Source: Acidithiobacillus ferruginosus
GTDB taxonomy: Bacteria > Pseudomonadota > Gammaproteobacteria > Acidithiobacillales > Acidithiobacillaceae
Length of the DNA stretch: 12,420 bases
Assembly: GCF_018854495.1 (NCBI RefSeq)
Contig: NZ_JABBDR010000098.1
Span: 1 to 12,420 of the forward strand
Direction of reading: 5' to 3'
Every line of letters begins with the position of its first letter. Position 1 is the first letter of the stretch. Positions 1 to 5,418 of this stretch are shown in pieces. A model generated the notes under the pieces. The model was not told the DNA's origin. It saw nothing but the letters and a program-made list of their open reading frames with translations, and did no database searches. The translations under genes and the position numbers were made by a program.

Positions 1-1329
1 AGTCCGCGCCCCCCCCCCCAGCCAAGCCAGAAGGAGGCCAATGATACCCATCAGCGGCAGTGTCGGATAACCCACCCACTGCATTAGTGGTCCGGTAAGG
101 AAGGTGCCCATCACTGTGGCCACGGCTCCTGCCGCATTGAAGAGTCCCATGGCCGCCCCTTCGCTGAGAGGTGCCAAATCAGCCGTCAGTATGGTGCCGG
201 AAATACTCTGTAATGGCCATGCTATTATTATAATAATAAAGCCTAGCAAGCCTGGGATCATGGGCGATACAGGCAGGAACAATCCCAGGGCAAGGAGGAT
301 GAATCCCAACAGGCGGGTCAGCAGTGACCAGCGATAAACCCGATCCGCACCCATACGACTAGAGACCTGTCCGCCTAAGGCATAAAGACTGAGAGCGGCG
401 GCAGCTGTTAGTCCGTAAACACTGGAAGTGAGGGCTGGAGCAACGTCGTAGGCCTTCTGCATGGCCACTGGAAAATAGGCAAAAAATGCAGACACACCAA
501 ATGCAGCGGCAAACCAGGAGAGCAGAAAGCGGCCAAAGGCTGTTCCTAAAGTCTTTTTCATTTGCCGAAGCCCCCCCAAAGAAAGGTGGTGGGAAAAACG
601 CATAAGATCACCACCGAGGAGCTCTGGTCGACCAAACTGTGCTATAAAATGCCAATCCAGATCCTGTCGCATTTTCTGACCAATTTCATTCCGCCAGTCA
701 TGATGCTGCGCTTTGATGGGTAAACCTTTAGCCCCAATCCATAGTGCAGGGAGCAGGATGAGCGCTGAACAGATCATACCCAACTTAAAATTGGTGACAA
801 AAATACCGGCTAGAAAAAGGCCTGCTACCTGTCCGGCACCATTAAAAGTCTGAAGCCAACTAAGACGCTGTTCCCACTCCGTCTTCGGCGCAAACTCTAC
901 TACAAAGAGCGTCGCCACTGTTGCTACTGTAGACGTCCCCGCGCCAGCGAGGAAAACCAGCAGACACCAGGTGAGTAAGCCTCGCAGGAAGGGTAGCGCT
1001 GTCAGAGTCCCCGCAAGAACAATAAATCCTCCAAAAAAAAGCAGGCGATGCACATGCCTCCTATCGGCCAGACTACCCCAGAGGGGCGAAGTGAGAAGGC
1101 CGAGGTTAAAAGCGCCCATGACATAGGCCACCCAGCTCAGATGGTGGCTTAGGGCAACAATCATGAGAGGAATCAGAATGGGTAGGAGCCCAGAAGTAAC
1201 GGCGCCTTGCAGAGCGTAGGCAAAAAACCAGAGAGAAATCCAACGTTGCGGTGCACTAAGAATACTTCTTAGGCGTTGGAGGGATTGCTGGTCCAGGCGT
1301 ATTTTTGCATATGGCTTTGTTTCCATCAT
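1..1329 (-). CDS. MFS (major facilitator superfamily) transporter, 3' end outside window
   Basis: A continuous frame of 443 codons without a stop runs off the left edge. The product is a very hydrophobic inner-membrane protein with about 12 predicted helices and a long cytoplasmic loop (about residues 200-262) between the two six-helix halves, the classic MFS layout. The loop between helices 2 and 3 carries the MFS motif A as GSLADRRHVHR (residues 85-95). The first of two tandem ATGs is chosen because GGAGG lies six bases upstream. Substrate cannot be assigned; a proton-coupled drug or metabolite exporter is only a guess. Codon use is unlike the GC-rich genes to the right: CTA, AGA and three consecutive ATA codons occur. 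An 11-G run (positions 9-19 on the plus strand as C) encodes Gly residues at the end of helix 12, so slippage there would change only the tail. Downstream genes are not visible. Confidence 0.88.
   Translation of the reverse strand, partial: MMETKPYAKIRLDQQSLQRLRSILSAPQRWISLWFFAYALQGAVTSGLLPILIPLMIVALSHHLSWVAYVMGAFNLGLLTSPLWGSLADRRHVHRLLFFGGFIVLAGTLTALPFLRGLLTWCLLVFLAGAGTSTVATVATLFVVEFAPKTEWEQRLSWLQTFNGAGQVAGLFLAGIFVTNFKLGMICSALILLPALWIGAKGLPIKAQHHDWRNEIGQKMRQDLDWHFIAQFGRPELLGGDLMRFSHHLSLGGLRQMKKTLGTAFGRFLLSWFAAAFGVSAFFAYFPVAMQKAYDVAPALTSSVYGLTAAAALSLYALGGQVSSRMGADRVYRWSLLTRLLGFILLALGLFLPVSPMIPGLLGFIIIIIAWPLQSISGTILTADLAPLSEGAAMGLFNAAGAVATVMGTFLTGPLMQWVGYPTLPLMGIIGLLLAWLGGGART
9..19. repeat. 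11-base poly-C/G homopolymer inside the MFS gene
   Basis: Eleven uninterrupted C on the plus strand read as G in the coding strand of the MFS gene, after the last transmembrane helix. Such tracts are prone to slipped-strand mispairing and also to sequencing error. The count of 11 keeps the frame open to the window edge (Leu-Gly-Gly-Gly-Ala-Arg-Thr). Confidence 0.9.
223..238. repeat. 16-bp perfect AT palindrome in the MFS gene
   Basis: TATTATTATAATAATA equals its own reverse complement. In the coding strand of the MFS gene it lies within five consecutive isoleucine codons (ATT ATT ATA ATA ATA) of a late transmembrane helix (about residues 365-369). The most economical explanation is low-complexity hydrophobic coding; no separate function is claimed. 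Confidence 0.7.
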
Positions 1330-1398
1330 AGCAATCCTCCGGCCATAAAATAAGTAAAATAGATTAAACGCTTAAAAAACTACTACGTTCTACTAGAG

Positions 1399-1404
1399 AT
1401 TATA
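1399..1404 (-). promoter_or_regulatory. Putative -10 element (TATAAT) of the MFS gene
   Basis: A perfect TATAAT on the minus strand lies 69 bases upstream of the MFS start. No good TTGACA-like hexamer is found 16-18 bases further upstream, so only the -10 is supported. Between it and the gene is an imperfect palindrome, TTAAACGCTTAA (1364-1375, 10 of 12 positions symmetrical), which could be a downstream operator. The element sits directly beyond the stop of the decayed PAS fragment. Confidence 0.45.
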
Positions 1405-1412
1405 GTAAGCGG

Positions 1413-1720
1413 CTAAAATCCATTTCCACCGACGATCTGTCGGCCATTAAGCACCATCTTAGTGTCGTCTATGGCTTGTCCATTAGACTCGACGATGAAA
1501 TTCTTAAAGATCTGCTTTGTAGGCAAAACGGTCTCCAGATGTTTGTGCAGTGCAGAGATGTCGCATTGTCGATCACATGTTTCAAAAAGCTCGGCCCTAC
1601 GGCGTGCTCCCGAGTGATCTGGAATTTCTCAAAGAAAGAATGACTGAAAGTAATAATTTTTATTTCCCCATCAAGCACAATCATGGGGTCGCGTACGGTG
1701 TCGACAATACTCTCCGACAT
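1413..1720 (-). pseudogene. PAS-domain sensor protein remnant, frameshifted and truncated
   Basis: From the ATG at 1720 the minus strand reads MSESIVDTVRDPMIVLDG and on to FEKFQITREHAVG. This resembles the start of a family of PAS-containing sensors and signalling proteins (pattern IVDTVREPLLVLD...FYRTF...). The frame then goes astray. Shifting by one base at about 1594-1597, as if one base had been lost, restores a good family match: AELFETCDRQCDISALHKH, then LETVLPTKQIFKNFIVES, then DDTKMVLNGRQIV, ending at a TAG at 1413-1415. The canonical family continues with a further PAS segment and a kinase or other output domain, none of which is present. The similarity is recognised from memory of the family pattern, not from a search. 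Confidence 0.65.
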
Positions 1721-1722
1721 GC

Positions 1723-1846
1723 TCAATATTCGGAAAGCACGACGAATTCATCCCCACCCTGGCGACTAAATGGTGTACGAGTGTCGCAGACCACCCTTCA
1801 GCCGTTTTGCCACAGATTGCAGCAACTGATCGCCCACCACATGTCC
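1723..1846 (-). pseudogene. GGDEF (diguanylate cyclase) domain fragment, frameshifted
   Basis: The minus strand reads GHVVGDQLLQSVAKRL, KGGLRHSYTI, then a TAG. Removing one base, as for a single-base insertion near 1761-1766, continues it as SRQGGDEFVVLSEY before a TGA at 1723-1725. In diguanylate cyclases the order is exactly a GHxxGDxLL helix, about 25 residues, then the active-site motif RxGGDEF that binds GTP for c-di-GMP synthesis. Only about 40 residues survive. The N-terminal part and everything beyond the GGDEF loop are missing, and a further in-frame stop (TAG, 1847-1849) precedes it. It cannot be functional. It lies two bases from the ATG of the PAS remnant, on the same strand. Confidence 0.68.
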
Positions 1847-1849
1847 CTA

Positions 1850-2099
1850 TAGCAGCCCAAATGTGGAGCACATTATAAATAATACATATTTTTCTTCTGA
1901 AAAGCCATTATCCCGCCCTCGATGGAGCTTTTGAGGGGTGCTGCAGGGGGCATGGTGCTTTATGGATTCACCTTGCCTGGAAGTGGCGTTGCTTTGGTGG
2001 GCGGGCTGGGCTGCCTAACACCAGTCACCCTGATCAGTTGATCGTTTCCACTCACGCACACTTTCAGACCGGACCAAAATGAACGACTGGACATCCATA
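1850..2099. other. About 250 bases with no supported gene
   Basis: No frame gives a recognisable protein. A 39-residue plus-strand frame (1922-2041, hydrophobic, Gly-rich) has no ribosome-binding site and no family resemblance. A minus-strand frame beginning at 2102 is also short and broken. AT-rich patches near 1870-1900 do not form a convincing promoter. Given the decayed neighbours on one side, this may be further unrecognisable debris. Confidence 0.5.
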
Positions 2100-2136
2100 G
2101 ATAAAAATTAGGGAGCTTTGACAGCACAACCTAATT
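2100..2136 (-). terminator. Putative intrinsic terminator of the 2131-2583 hypothetical gene
   Basis: On the minus strand AATTAGG and CCTAATT form a 7-bp stem around a 17-base loop, and the second arm runs straight into TTTTTAT. The gene's stop codon (TAG, 2131-2133) lies inside the first arm. The stem is AT-rich, so termination could be weak. Confidence 0.42.
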
Positions 2137-2583
2137 GCCCGAGGTGGAGAGTATGGTGGAGAAAATCTCAATGGGTAACATTTGGGGCATGGTCCCATCA
2201 CGATTCAGCATGTTTTTTGCCATCATATTCACATAGCGTGCAATCGTTTCTATGGATAATGTTTCGACCTCACAACAGCGAACCGTAATCCAACAGCCTG
2301 CTTTATAGGCATTTCCGTGGTGGAGACACAGCTGATCAAAAACGCTGCGAGGAACCCGAACCCTCAAAGGTTTGCCAGAGGCTGTAGTGAAATCCATGGT
2401 AACGGAAAACGGACCGGGAGAATAAACGCGCTGGCGGATATCAGGCGGCAAGCGATGGCACTGTTGTGCGTCTTGAATATGAGACATGATATGGACCTGA
2501 AGCAGGAGATATGAGGGATGGTAAATCAACCGCGACGTATCCTCTGTGCTTTGCATCACATTGGATAGACAACCGTAAACCAC
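2131..2583 (-). CDS. Hypothetical protein, 150 residues
   Basis: I do not recognise a family. The frame starts at a GTG with AAGGTGAG ending six bases upstream. An internal ATG (residue 33, MSHIQDAQQ) is an alternative start but has no convincing ribosome-binding site. The product is soluble-looking, without a signal peptide or membrane helix. The middle part, MDFTTASGKPLRVRVPRSVF, reads like a short beta-rich segment, and the C-terminal 40 residues (ETIARYVNMMAKNML...) look helical. It has several Cys (WITVRCCEVETL among them), with no metal-binding spacing evident. It stands alone between debris and a divergent dedA, with a putative terminator at its own stop. Overlapping frames on the other strand are shorter and lack start signals. 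It is probably a real accessory gene, but a degraded or chance frame cannot be excluded. Confidence 0.5.
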   Translation of the reverse strand: MVYGCLSNVMQSTEDTSRLIYHPSYLLLQVHIMSHIQDAQQCHRLPPDIRQRVYSPGPFSVTMDFTTASGKPLRVRVPRSVFDQLCLHHGNAYKAGCWITVRCCEVETLSIETIARYVNMMAKNMLNRDGTMPQMLPIEIFSTILSTSGN

Positions 2584-2587
2584 CGAC

Positions 2588-2639
2588 CACTCACCTTATG
2601 GCAGGAAATCGGTTTACCGGCACACGCGTATGGTGAGTG
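2588..2639 (-). promoter_or_regulatory. Inverted repeat that could sequester the ribosome-binding site of the hypothetical gene
   Basis: GGTGAGTG (minus strand, 2595-2588), which contains most of the ribosome-binding site before the GTG at 2583, has a perfect 8-base complement, CACTCACC (2639-2632), 36 bases upstream in the same transcript. A small CGG-TAAA-CCG hairpin could form within the intervening bases. Pairing would hide the ribosome-binding site. This is a structural possibility read from the sequence, not a known riboswitch class. Confidence 0.3.
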
Positions 2640-2708
2640 CGTGGGATTGGTGATGGCCTCAACCTGCCCTCGTCGTCATGGTCCGGGGATGCGGAGGGCC
2701 AGAAATGG

Positions 2709-2738
2709 TTGACGAAAACCGGATCTGATAGCGATGAT
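2709..2738 (+). promoter_or_regulatory. Weak putative promoter of the dedA-like gene
   Basis: TTGACG (2709-2714), an 18-base spacer and GATGAT (2733-2738) lie 26 bases ahead of the dedA-like start. The -35 is good and the -10 is poor. AAGGAAG (2750-2756) is the ribosome-binding site, seven bases before the GTG. Confidence 0.3.
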
Positions 2739-2763
2739 GGAATCCCGTCAAGGAAGATAAACC

Positions 2764-3234
2764 GTGAACATTCCTCCGTTTCTGCTTTCTGCCGCTCACT
2801 CGGCATTGCCCATCATTCATCGATACGGGTTGTGGGCCATATCCGGTGCTCTCTTCCTTGATAGCTTCGGGGTGCTATTCATGCCTGCGGAATCCATACT
2901 GGTGGCAGCGGGCTTTTTAGTCAGGTATGGCGCACTCTCCATCTGGCCGCTTATTCCGGTGGCCGTTATCGCCGCCACTCTGGGAAATTATGGGGCTTAT
3001 GGCCTCGGCAGCCGGTTCGGTCATCTTGTCCCGCTGCGTTGGGGTCGGTGGATTGGGATCACCGCGTCGCGCCTGGAGAAGACGGGTCGTTTTTTCAAAC
3101 AACATGGTCCAGTGGCGGTCATGCTGGGGCGCTTCCTCGTTCCCTTGCGGCAATTGCAGGGTGAACCGCCCCGGATTTTGAGGAGGCTCCTTTTTCCAAG
3201 AGAATGGAGCCATGATCCCCCGGTGTCAGGGTAG
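2764..3234 (+). CDS. DedA-family (SNARE-associated) inner-membrane protein, C-terminally truncated
   Basis: DedA proteins are polytopic inner-membrane proteins tied to lipid-carrier flipping and membrane homeostasis. Here the GTG start follows AAGGAAG by seven bases. Hydrophobic segments lie at about residues 14-34, 37-55 and 60-80. Family hallmarks are the acidic residue in FMPAESILVAAGF (residues 39-51), the GNYGAYGLGSRFG segment (74-86) and GRFLVPLRQLQG (122-133), which matches the conserved GRF-P-R motif. In intact members this is followed by an AGxxRMPxxRF-like segment and one or two more helices. Here it changes at residue 134 into a short charged, proline-rich tail (EPPRILRRLL...) and stops at 156 residues instead of about 200. 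None of the three plus-strand frames downstream restores the family sequence, so the end seems to have been replaced by rearrangement rather than lost by a single frameshift. It is probably non-functional or altered. Confidence 0.7.
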   Translation: MNIPPFLLSAAHSALPIIHRYGLWAISGALFLDSFGVLFMPAESILVAAGFLVRYGALSIWPLIPVAVIAATLGNYGAYGLGSRFGHLVPLRWGRWIGITASRLEKTGRFFKQHGPVAVMLGRFLVPLRQLQGEPPRILRRLLFPREWSHDPPVSG

Positions 3235-3320
3235 TTGTCGCCTCTCTGAAATAGAGTCAGGCGTAGGCCCCTTCCGAATTTTGGCTTGCCAGCCGATGAG
3301 GAGGTCTTCGCGAACGAAAA

Positions 3321-3355
3321 AGGAGTTAGGCTATAATTTCCTAACTCCTCGTTTT
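3321..3355. terminator. Bidirectional intrinsic terminator between the dedA-like gene and tRNA-His
   Basis: AGGAGTTAGG (3321-3330) and CCTAACTCCT (3340-3349) form a perfect 10-bp stem with a 9-base loop. On the plus strand CGTTTTATTT follows, and on the minus strand the stem is followed directly by TTTT. It can therefore stop the dedA-like transcript arriving from the left and the tRNA-His (and prs) transcript arriving from the right. Confidence 0.82.
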
Positions 3356-3358
3356 ATT

Positions 3359-3435
3359 TGGGGTGGCTGACGGGGCTCGAACCCGCGACAACCGGAATCA
3401 CAATCCGGGACTCTACCGACTGAGCTACAGCCACC
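3359..3435 (-). tRNA. tRNA-His (anticodon GTG)
   Basis: A full cloverleaf is visible. The acceptor stem is GTGGCTG with CAGCCAC. The histidine-specific extra G-1 (3435) faces discriminator C73 (3362), and the CCA end is encoded. The D arm is TAGCTCAGTCGGTAGAG, the anticodon stem CCGGA/TCCGG encloses loop TTGTGAT with anticodon GTG, and the T arm is CGGGTTCGAGCCCCG. It lies 62 bases after prs in transcription order, with its own putative promoter in that gap and the strong hairpin terminator a few bases past the CCA. Its 3' end faces the AT-rich, eroded region, which is the orientation in which integrative elements usually sit against a tRNA. Confidence 0.97.
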
Positions 3436-3450
3436 ATAGACAGAGCGCAG

Positions 3451-3479
3451 ATCATACAATGGCCGACGCCCGGCCGCAA
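3451..3479 (-). promoter_or_regulatory. Putative promoter of tRNA-His
   Basis: On the minus strand TTGCGG (3479-3474), an exact 17-base spacer and TATGAT (3456-3451) lie between the prs stop and tRNA-His. The -10 matches 5 of 6 consensus positions and the tRNA 5' end is 15 bases downstream of it, a typical distance for a tRNA leader. Confidence 0.5.
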
Positions 3480-3497
3480 GGTCGGTGAAACGGCCGA

Positions 3498-4445
3498 TCA
3501 ATCCATGAACAGCGAACTGACCGAGTCCTCTTCCGCAATCCGGCGGATGGTTTCGGCCAGCAGCTCGGCAACGGACAGTACGCGGATCTTGCTGCTGGCC
3601 CGGGCATCCGGCCTGAGCGGTATGGTGTCGGTGACGACCAGTTCGTCCAGATCGGATCGCTCGATGCGCTCCATGGCGGGGCCGGATAGTACCGGGTGAG
3701 TACAGTAAGCGCAAACCTTGACGGCGCCCCGCGCCTTGAGGGCATGGGCCGCTTCGCAGAGAGTGTTGGCAGTATCGACCATGTCGTCCACGAGAACACA
3801 GGTGCGGCCGTCCACATCTCCAATGATATTCATGACGACCGATTCGTTGGGGCGCGGCCGGCGTTTGTCGATAATGGCGAGATCCACTTCGAGGCGCTTG
3901 GCAATGGCGCGGGCGCGGACGACACCGCCTACATCCGGGGAAACCACAATCAGCTCCGGATAGCTCTGGCGCCAGATGTCGCCGAGGAGAATGGGTGAGG
4001 CGTAAATGTTGTCCACCGGCACATCGAAGAAGCCCTGAATCTGGTCAGCATGTAGATCCATGGTGAGGACCCGGTTGGCACCAGCACTGGTAATGAGATC
4101 GGCGACCAGTTTGGCGGTGATGGCTGTGCGGGAGCGTGACTTGCGATCCTGACGGGCATAGCCGAAATACGGCATGGCGGCGGTGATGCGATTGGCCGAA
4201 GCGCGTTTCAGCGCGTCGATCATGGTCAGCAGTTCCATGAGGTGATCGTTGGTCGGCGTGCAGGTAGGCTGGAGCACGAAAACATCCCGCCCGCGCACGT
4301 TTTCCAGTATCTCGACAAAGACTTCGCCGTCGCTGAAGGCGCTGACTTCGGCACGGCCGATAGGGATTTGCAGGAAGCGCGCTACCTGGGCGGCCAGTAC
4401 GGGATTGGCGTTTCCGCTGAAGACCATGAGATTGCCGTGGGCCAT
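3498..4445 (-). CDS. prs: Ribose-phosphate pyrophosphokinase (PRPP synthetase)
   Basis: It makes PRPP from ribose 5-phosphate and ATP, feeding purine, pyrimidine, histidine, tryptophan and NAD synthesis in the cytosol. The product has 315 residues, the usual length. Hallmarks are [16 protein letters not shown] (residues 37-52), [12 protein letters not shown] (91-102, ATP and active-site loop), [12 protein letters not shown] (130-141, divalent-cation site), and the PRPP-binding loop [13 protein letters not shown] (217-229), in which Asn227 replaces the commoner Gly. The ATG start giving [11 protein letters not shown] is preferred. A TTG ten codons upstream would add a basic tail absent from the family. 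It lies 48 bases downstream of the tRNA-Gln 3' end and is probably transcribed from the upstream lolB-ispE operon, with tRNA processing freeing its mRNA. Confidence 0.97.
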   Translation of the reverse strand: MAHGNLMVFSGNANPVLAAQVARFLQIPIGRAEVSAFSDGEVFVEILENVRGRDVFVLQPTCTPTNDHLMELLTMIDALKRASANRITAAMPYFGYARQDRKSRSRTAITAKLVADLITSAGANRVLTMDLHADQIQGFFDVPVDNIYASPILLGDIWRQSYPELIVVSPDVGGVVRARAIAKRLEVDLAIIDKRRPRPNESVVMNIIGDVDGRTCVLVDDMVDTANTLCEAAHALKARGAVKVCAYCTHPVLSGPAMERIERSDLDELVVTDTIPLRPDARASSKIRVLSVAELLAETIRRIAEEDSVSSLFMD

Positions 4446-4493
4446 GTGATGTCGTTCTCTCTTCGCAGGTGGCAAAACAGTCCGAGGACAATT

Positions 4494-4568
4494 TGGCTGG
4501 GGCGCCAGGGATCGAACCTGGGAATGCCGGAATCAAAATCCGGTGCCTTACCGCTTGGCTACGCCCCA
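4494..4568 (-). tRNA. tRNA-Gln (anticodon TTG)
   Basis: A 75-base cloverleaf starts with the U1-A72 pair typical of tRNA-Gln. The acceptor is TGGGGCG with CGCCCCA, discriminator G73, and the CCA end is encoded. The D arm is TAGCCAAGCGGTAAGGC, the anticodon stem CCGGA/TCCGG encloses loop TTTTGAT with anticodon TTG, and the T arm is CCAGGTTCGATCCCTGG. Its 5' end lies four bases after the ispE stop, which leaves no room for a separate promoter, so it must be cut from the ispE-prs transcript unless a promoter lies inside ispE. The ispE/tRNA-Gln/prs order is also known from pseudomonads. Confidence 0.97.
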
Positions 4569-4572
4569 ATAA

Positions 4573-5418
4573 TCATTGCTCGGCGGGATCGTAAAGTGGG
4601 TGCTGGTTACGTCCGCGTACCGCCCATGCCCGCCAGGGCGGGGGCGCCAGCGCGGCAACCTGCTGTGCGGCAACGGCATCTGCCACCACTCCGAAAACGC
4701 AGGCTCCGCTACCCGTCAGCCGAACATCGCGCACGCCATGGTCTCTTAACCAGCGTATGCTGCGATGGACTTCGGGATAGCGGGCACACACCACGGATTC
4801 CAGAGTGTTTTCCGTCGCCCCGCCGAGAAACGCGCTTATTGTGATGGGCACATGGTGCCGTGTCAATTCAGGGGCGGTGAATATCTCCCGGGTACTTACC
4901 GATATCTGCGGATGCAGCAGCACATAGTGGCTTTCCTGGAGGGCGTCGAGTGCCTGCAGGCGCTCGCCCACTCCCTCCGCCCAGGCGCTGCGCCCGAATA
5001 GGAACACCGGAACGTCGGCGCCAAGGCCGGTACCGATCTCCATGAGCTCCGCGCGACTCAGACCGGTGCGCCACAGCCGGTTGAGCACGATGAGGGTGGT
5101 GGCGGCATCCGAGGAACCACCCCCGATGCCGCCCCCCATGGGCAGGATTTTTTCCATACGAATGTGGACCCCCTCGCGGACGCCACCGACCTCGGCCAAG
5201 CATTGCGCGGCGCGGATACTGAGGTCATCGGCTTCTGCCACGCCTTTGGGCCCACCGCTGCGGGAAAATTGTCCGGCAGGGCGCGAGCTGAACCATAGCC
5301 GGTCGGCCAGGTCGATAAACTGGAACACCGTCTGCAGTTCGTGATAGCCATCGCTGCGCTGGTCGATAACGCGCAGCATCAGGTTCAGCTTGGCGGGGGC
5401 GGGATAACTTTCGCTCAT
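4573..5418 (-). CDS. ispE: 4-diphosphocytidyl-2-C-methyl-D-erythritol kinase
   Basis: A GHMP kinase of the MEP pathway that phosphorylates CDP-methylerythritol with ATP on the way to isoprenoid precursors. The product has 281 residues, near the usual 280-290. PAPAKLNLML (residues 6-15) holds the catalytic Lys10, LPMGGGIGGGSSDAATTL (92-109) is the ATP-binding glycine loop, GLGADVPVFL (131-140) holds the catalytic Asp135, and LTGSGACVFG (234-243) is GHMP motif 3. The ATG at 5418 overlaps the lolB TGA as ATGA, which argues for this start over a GTG or TTG nine codons upstream and for translational coupling. tRNA-Gln follows directly. Confidence 0.96.
   Translation of the reverse strand: MSESYPAPAKLNLMLRVIDQRSDGYHELQTVFQFIDLADRLWFSSRPAGQFSRSGGPKGVAEADDLSIRAAQCLAEVGGVREGVHIRMEKILPMGGGIGGGSSDAATTLIVLNRLWRTGLSRAELMEIGTGLGADVPVFLFGRSAWAEGVGERLQALDALQESHYVLLHPQISVSTREIFTAPELTRHHVPITISAFLGGATENTLESVVCARYPEVHRSIRWLRDHGVRDVRLTGSGACVFGVVADAVAAQQVAALAPPPWRAWAVRGRNQHPLYDPAEQ

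Noticed and set aside
104..337. A 77-residue plus-strand frame at the left edge.
   Set aside because: It is the complement of the MFS gene, which is a continuous 443-codon frame with helices and motif A.
1550..1852. A 100-residue plus-strand frame.
   Set aside because: It lies opposite the PAS and GGDEF remnants and has no family resemblance; the minus-strand reading explains the sequence better.
1912..1938. A hairpin CCCTC/GAGGG that might be a terminator.
   Set aside because: Only five base pairs with a 12-base loop and no T-run on either side.
1922..2041. A 39-residue hydrophobic Gly-rich plus-strand frame that might be a small membrane peptide.
   Set aside because: There is no ribosome-binding site, no promoter and no recognised family; hydrophobic short frames arise easily by chance.
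2591..2861. Short frames on both strands between the hypothetical gene and the dedA-like gene.
   Set aside because: They lack start signals and overlap the better-supported GTG start of the dedA-like gene.
1350..3350. An integration-site copy of the tRNA-His 3' end.
   Set aside because: I looked for repeats of its T arm and acceptor sequence in the left region and found none, so an attachment-site pair is not claimed.
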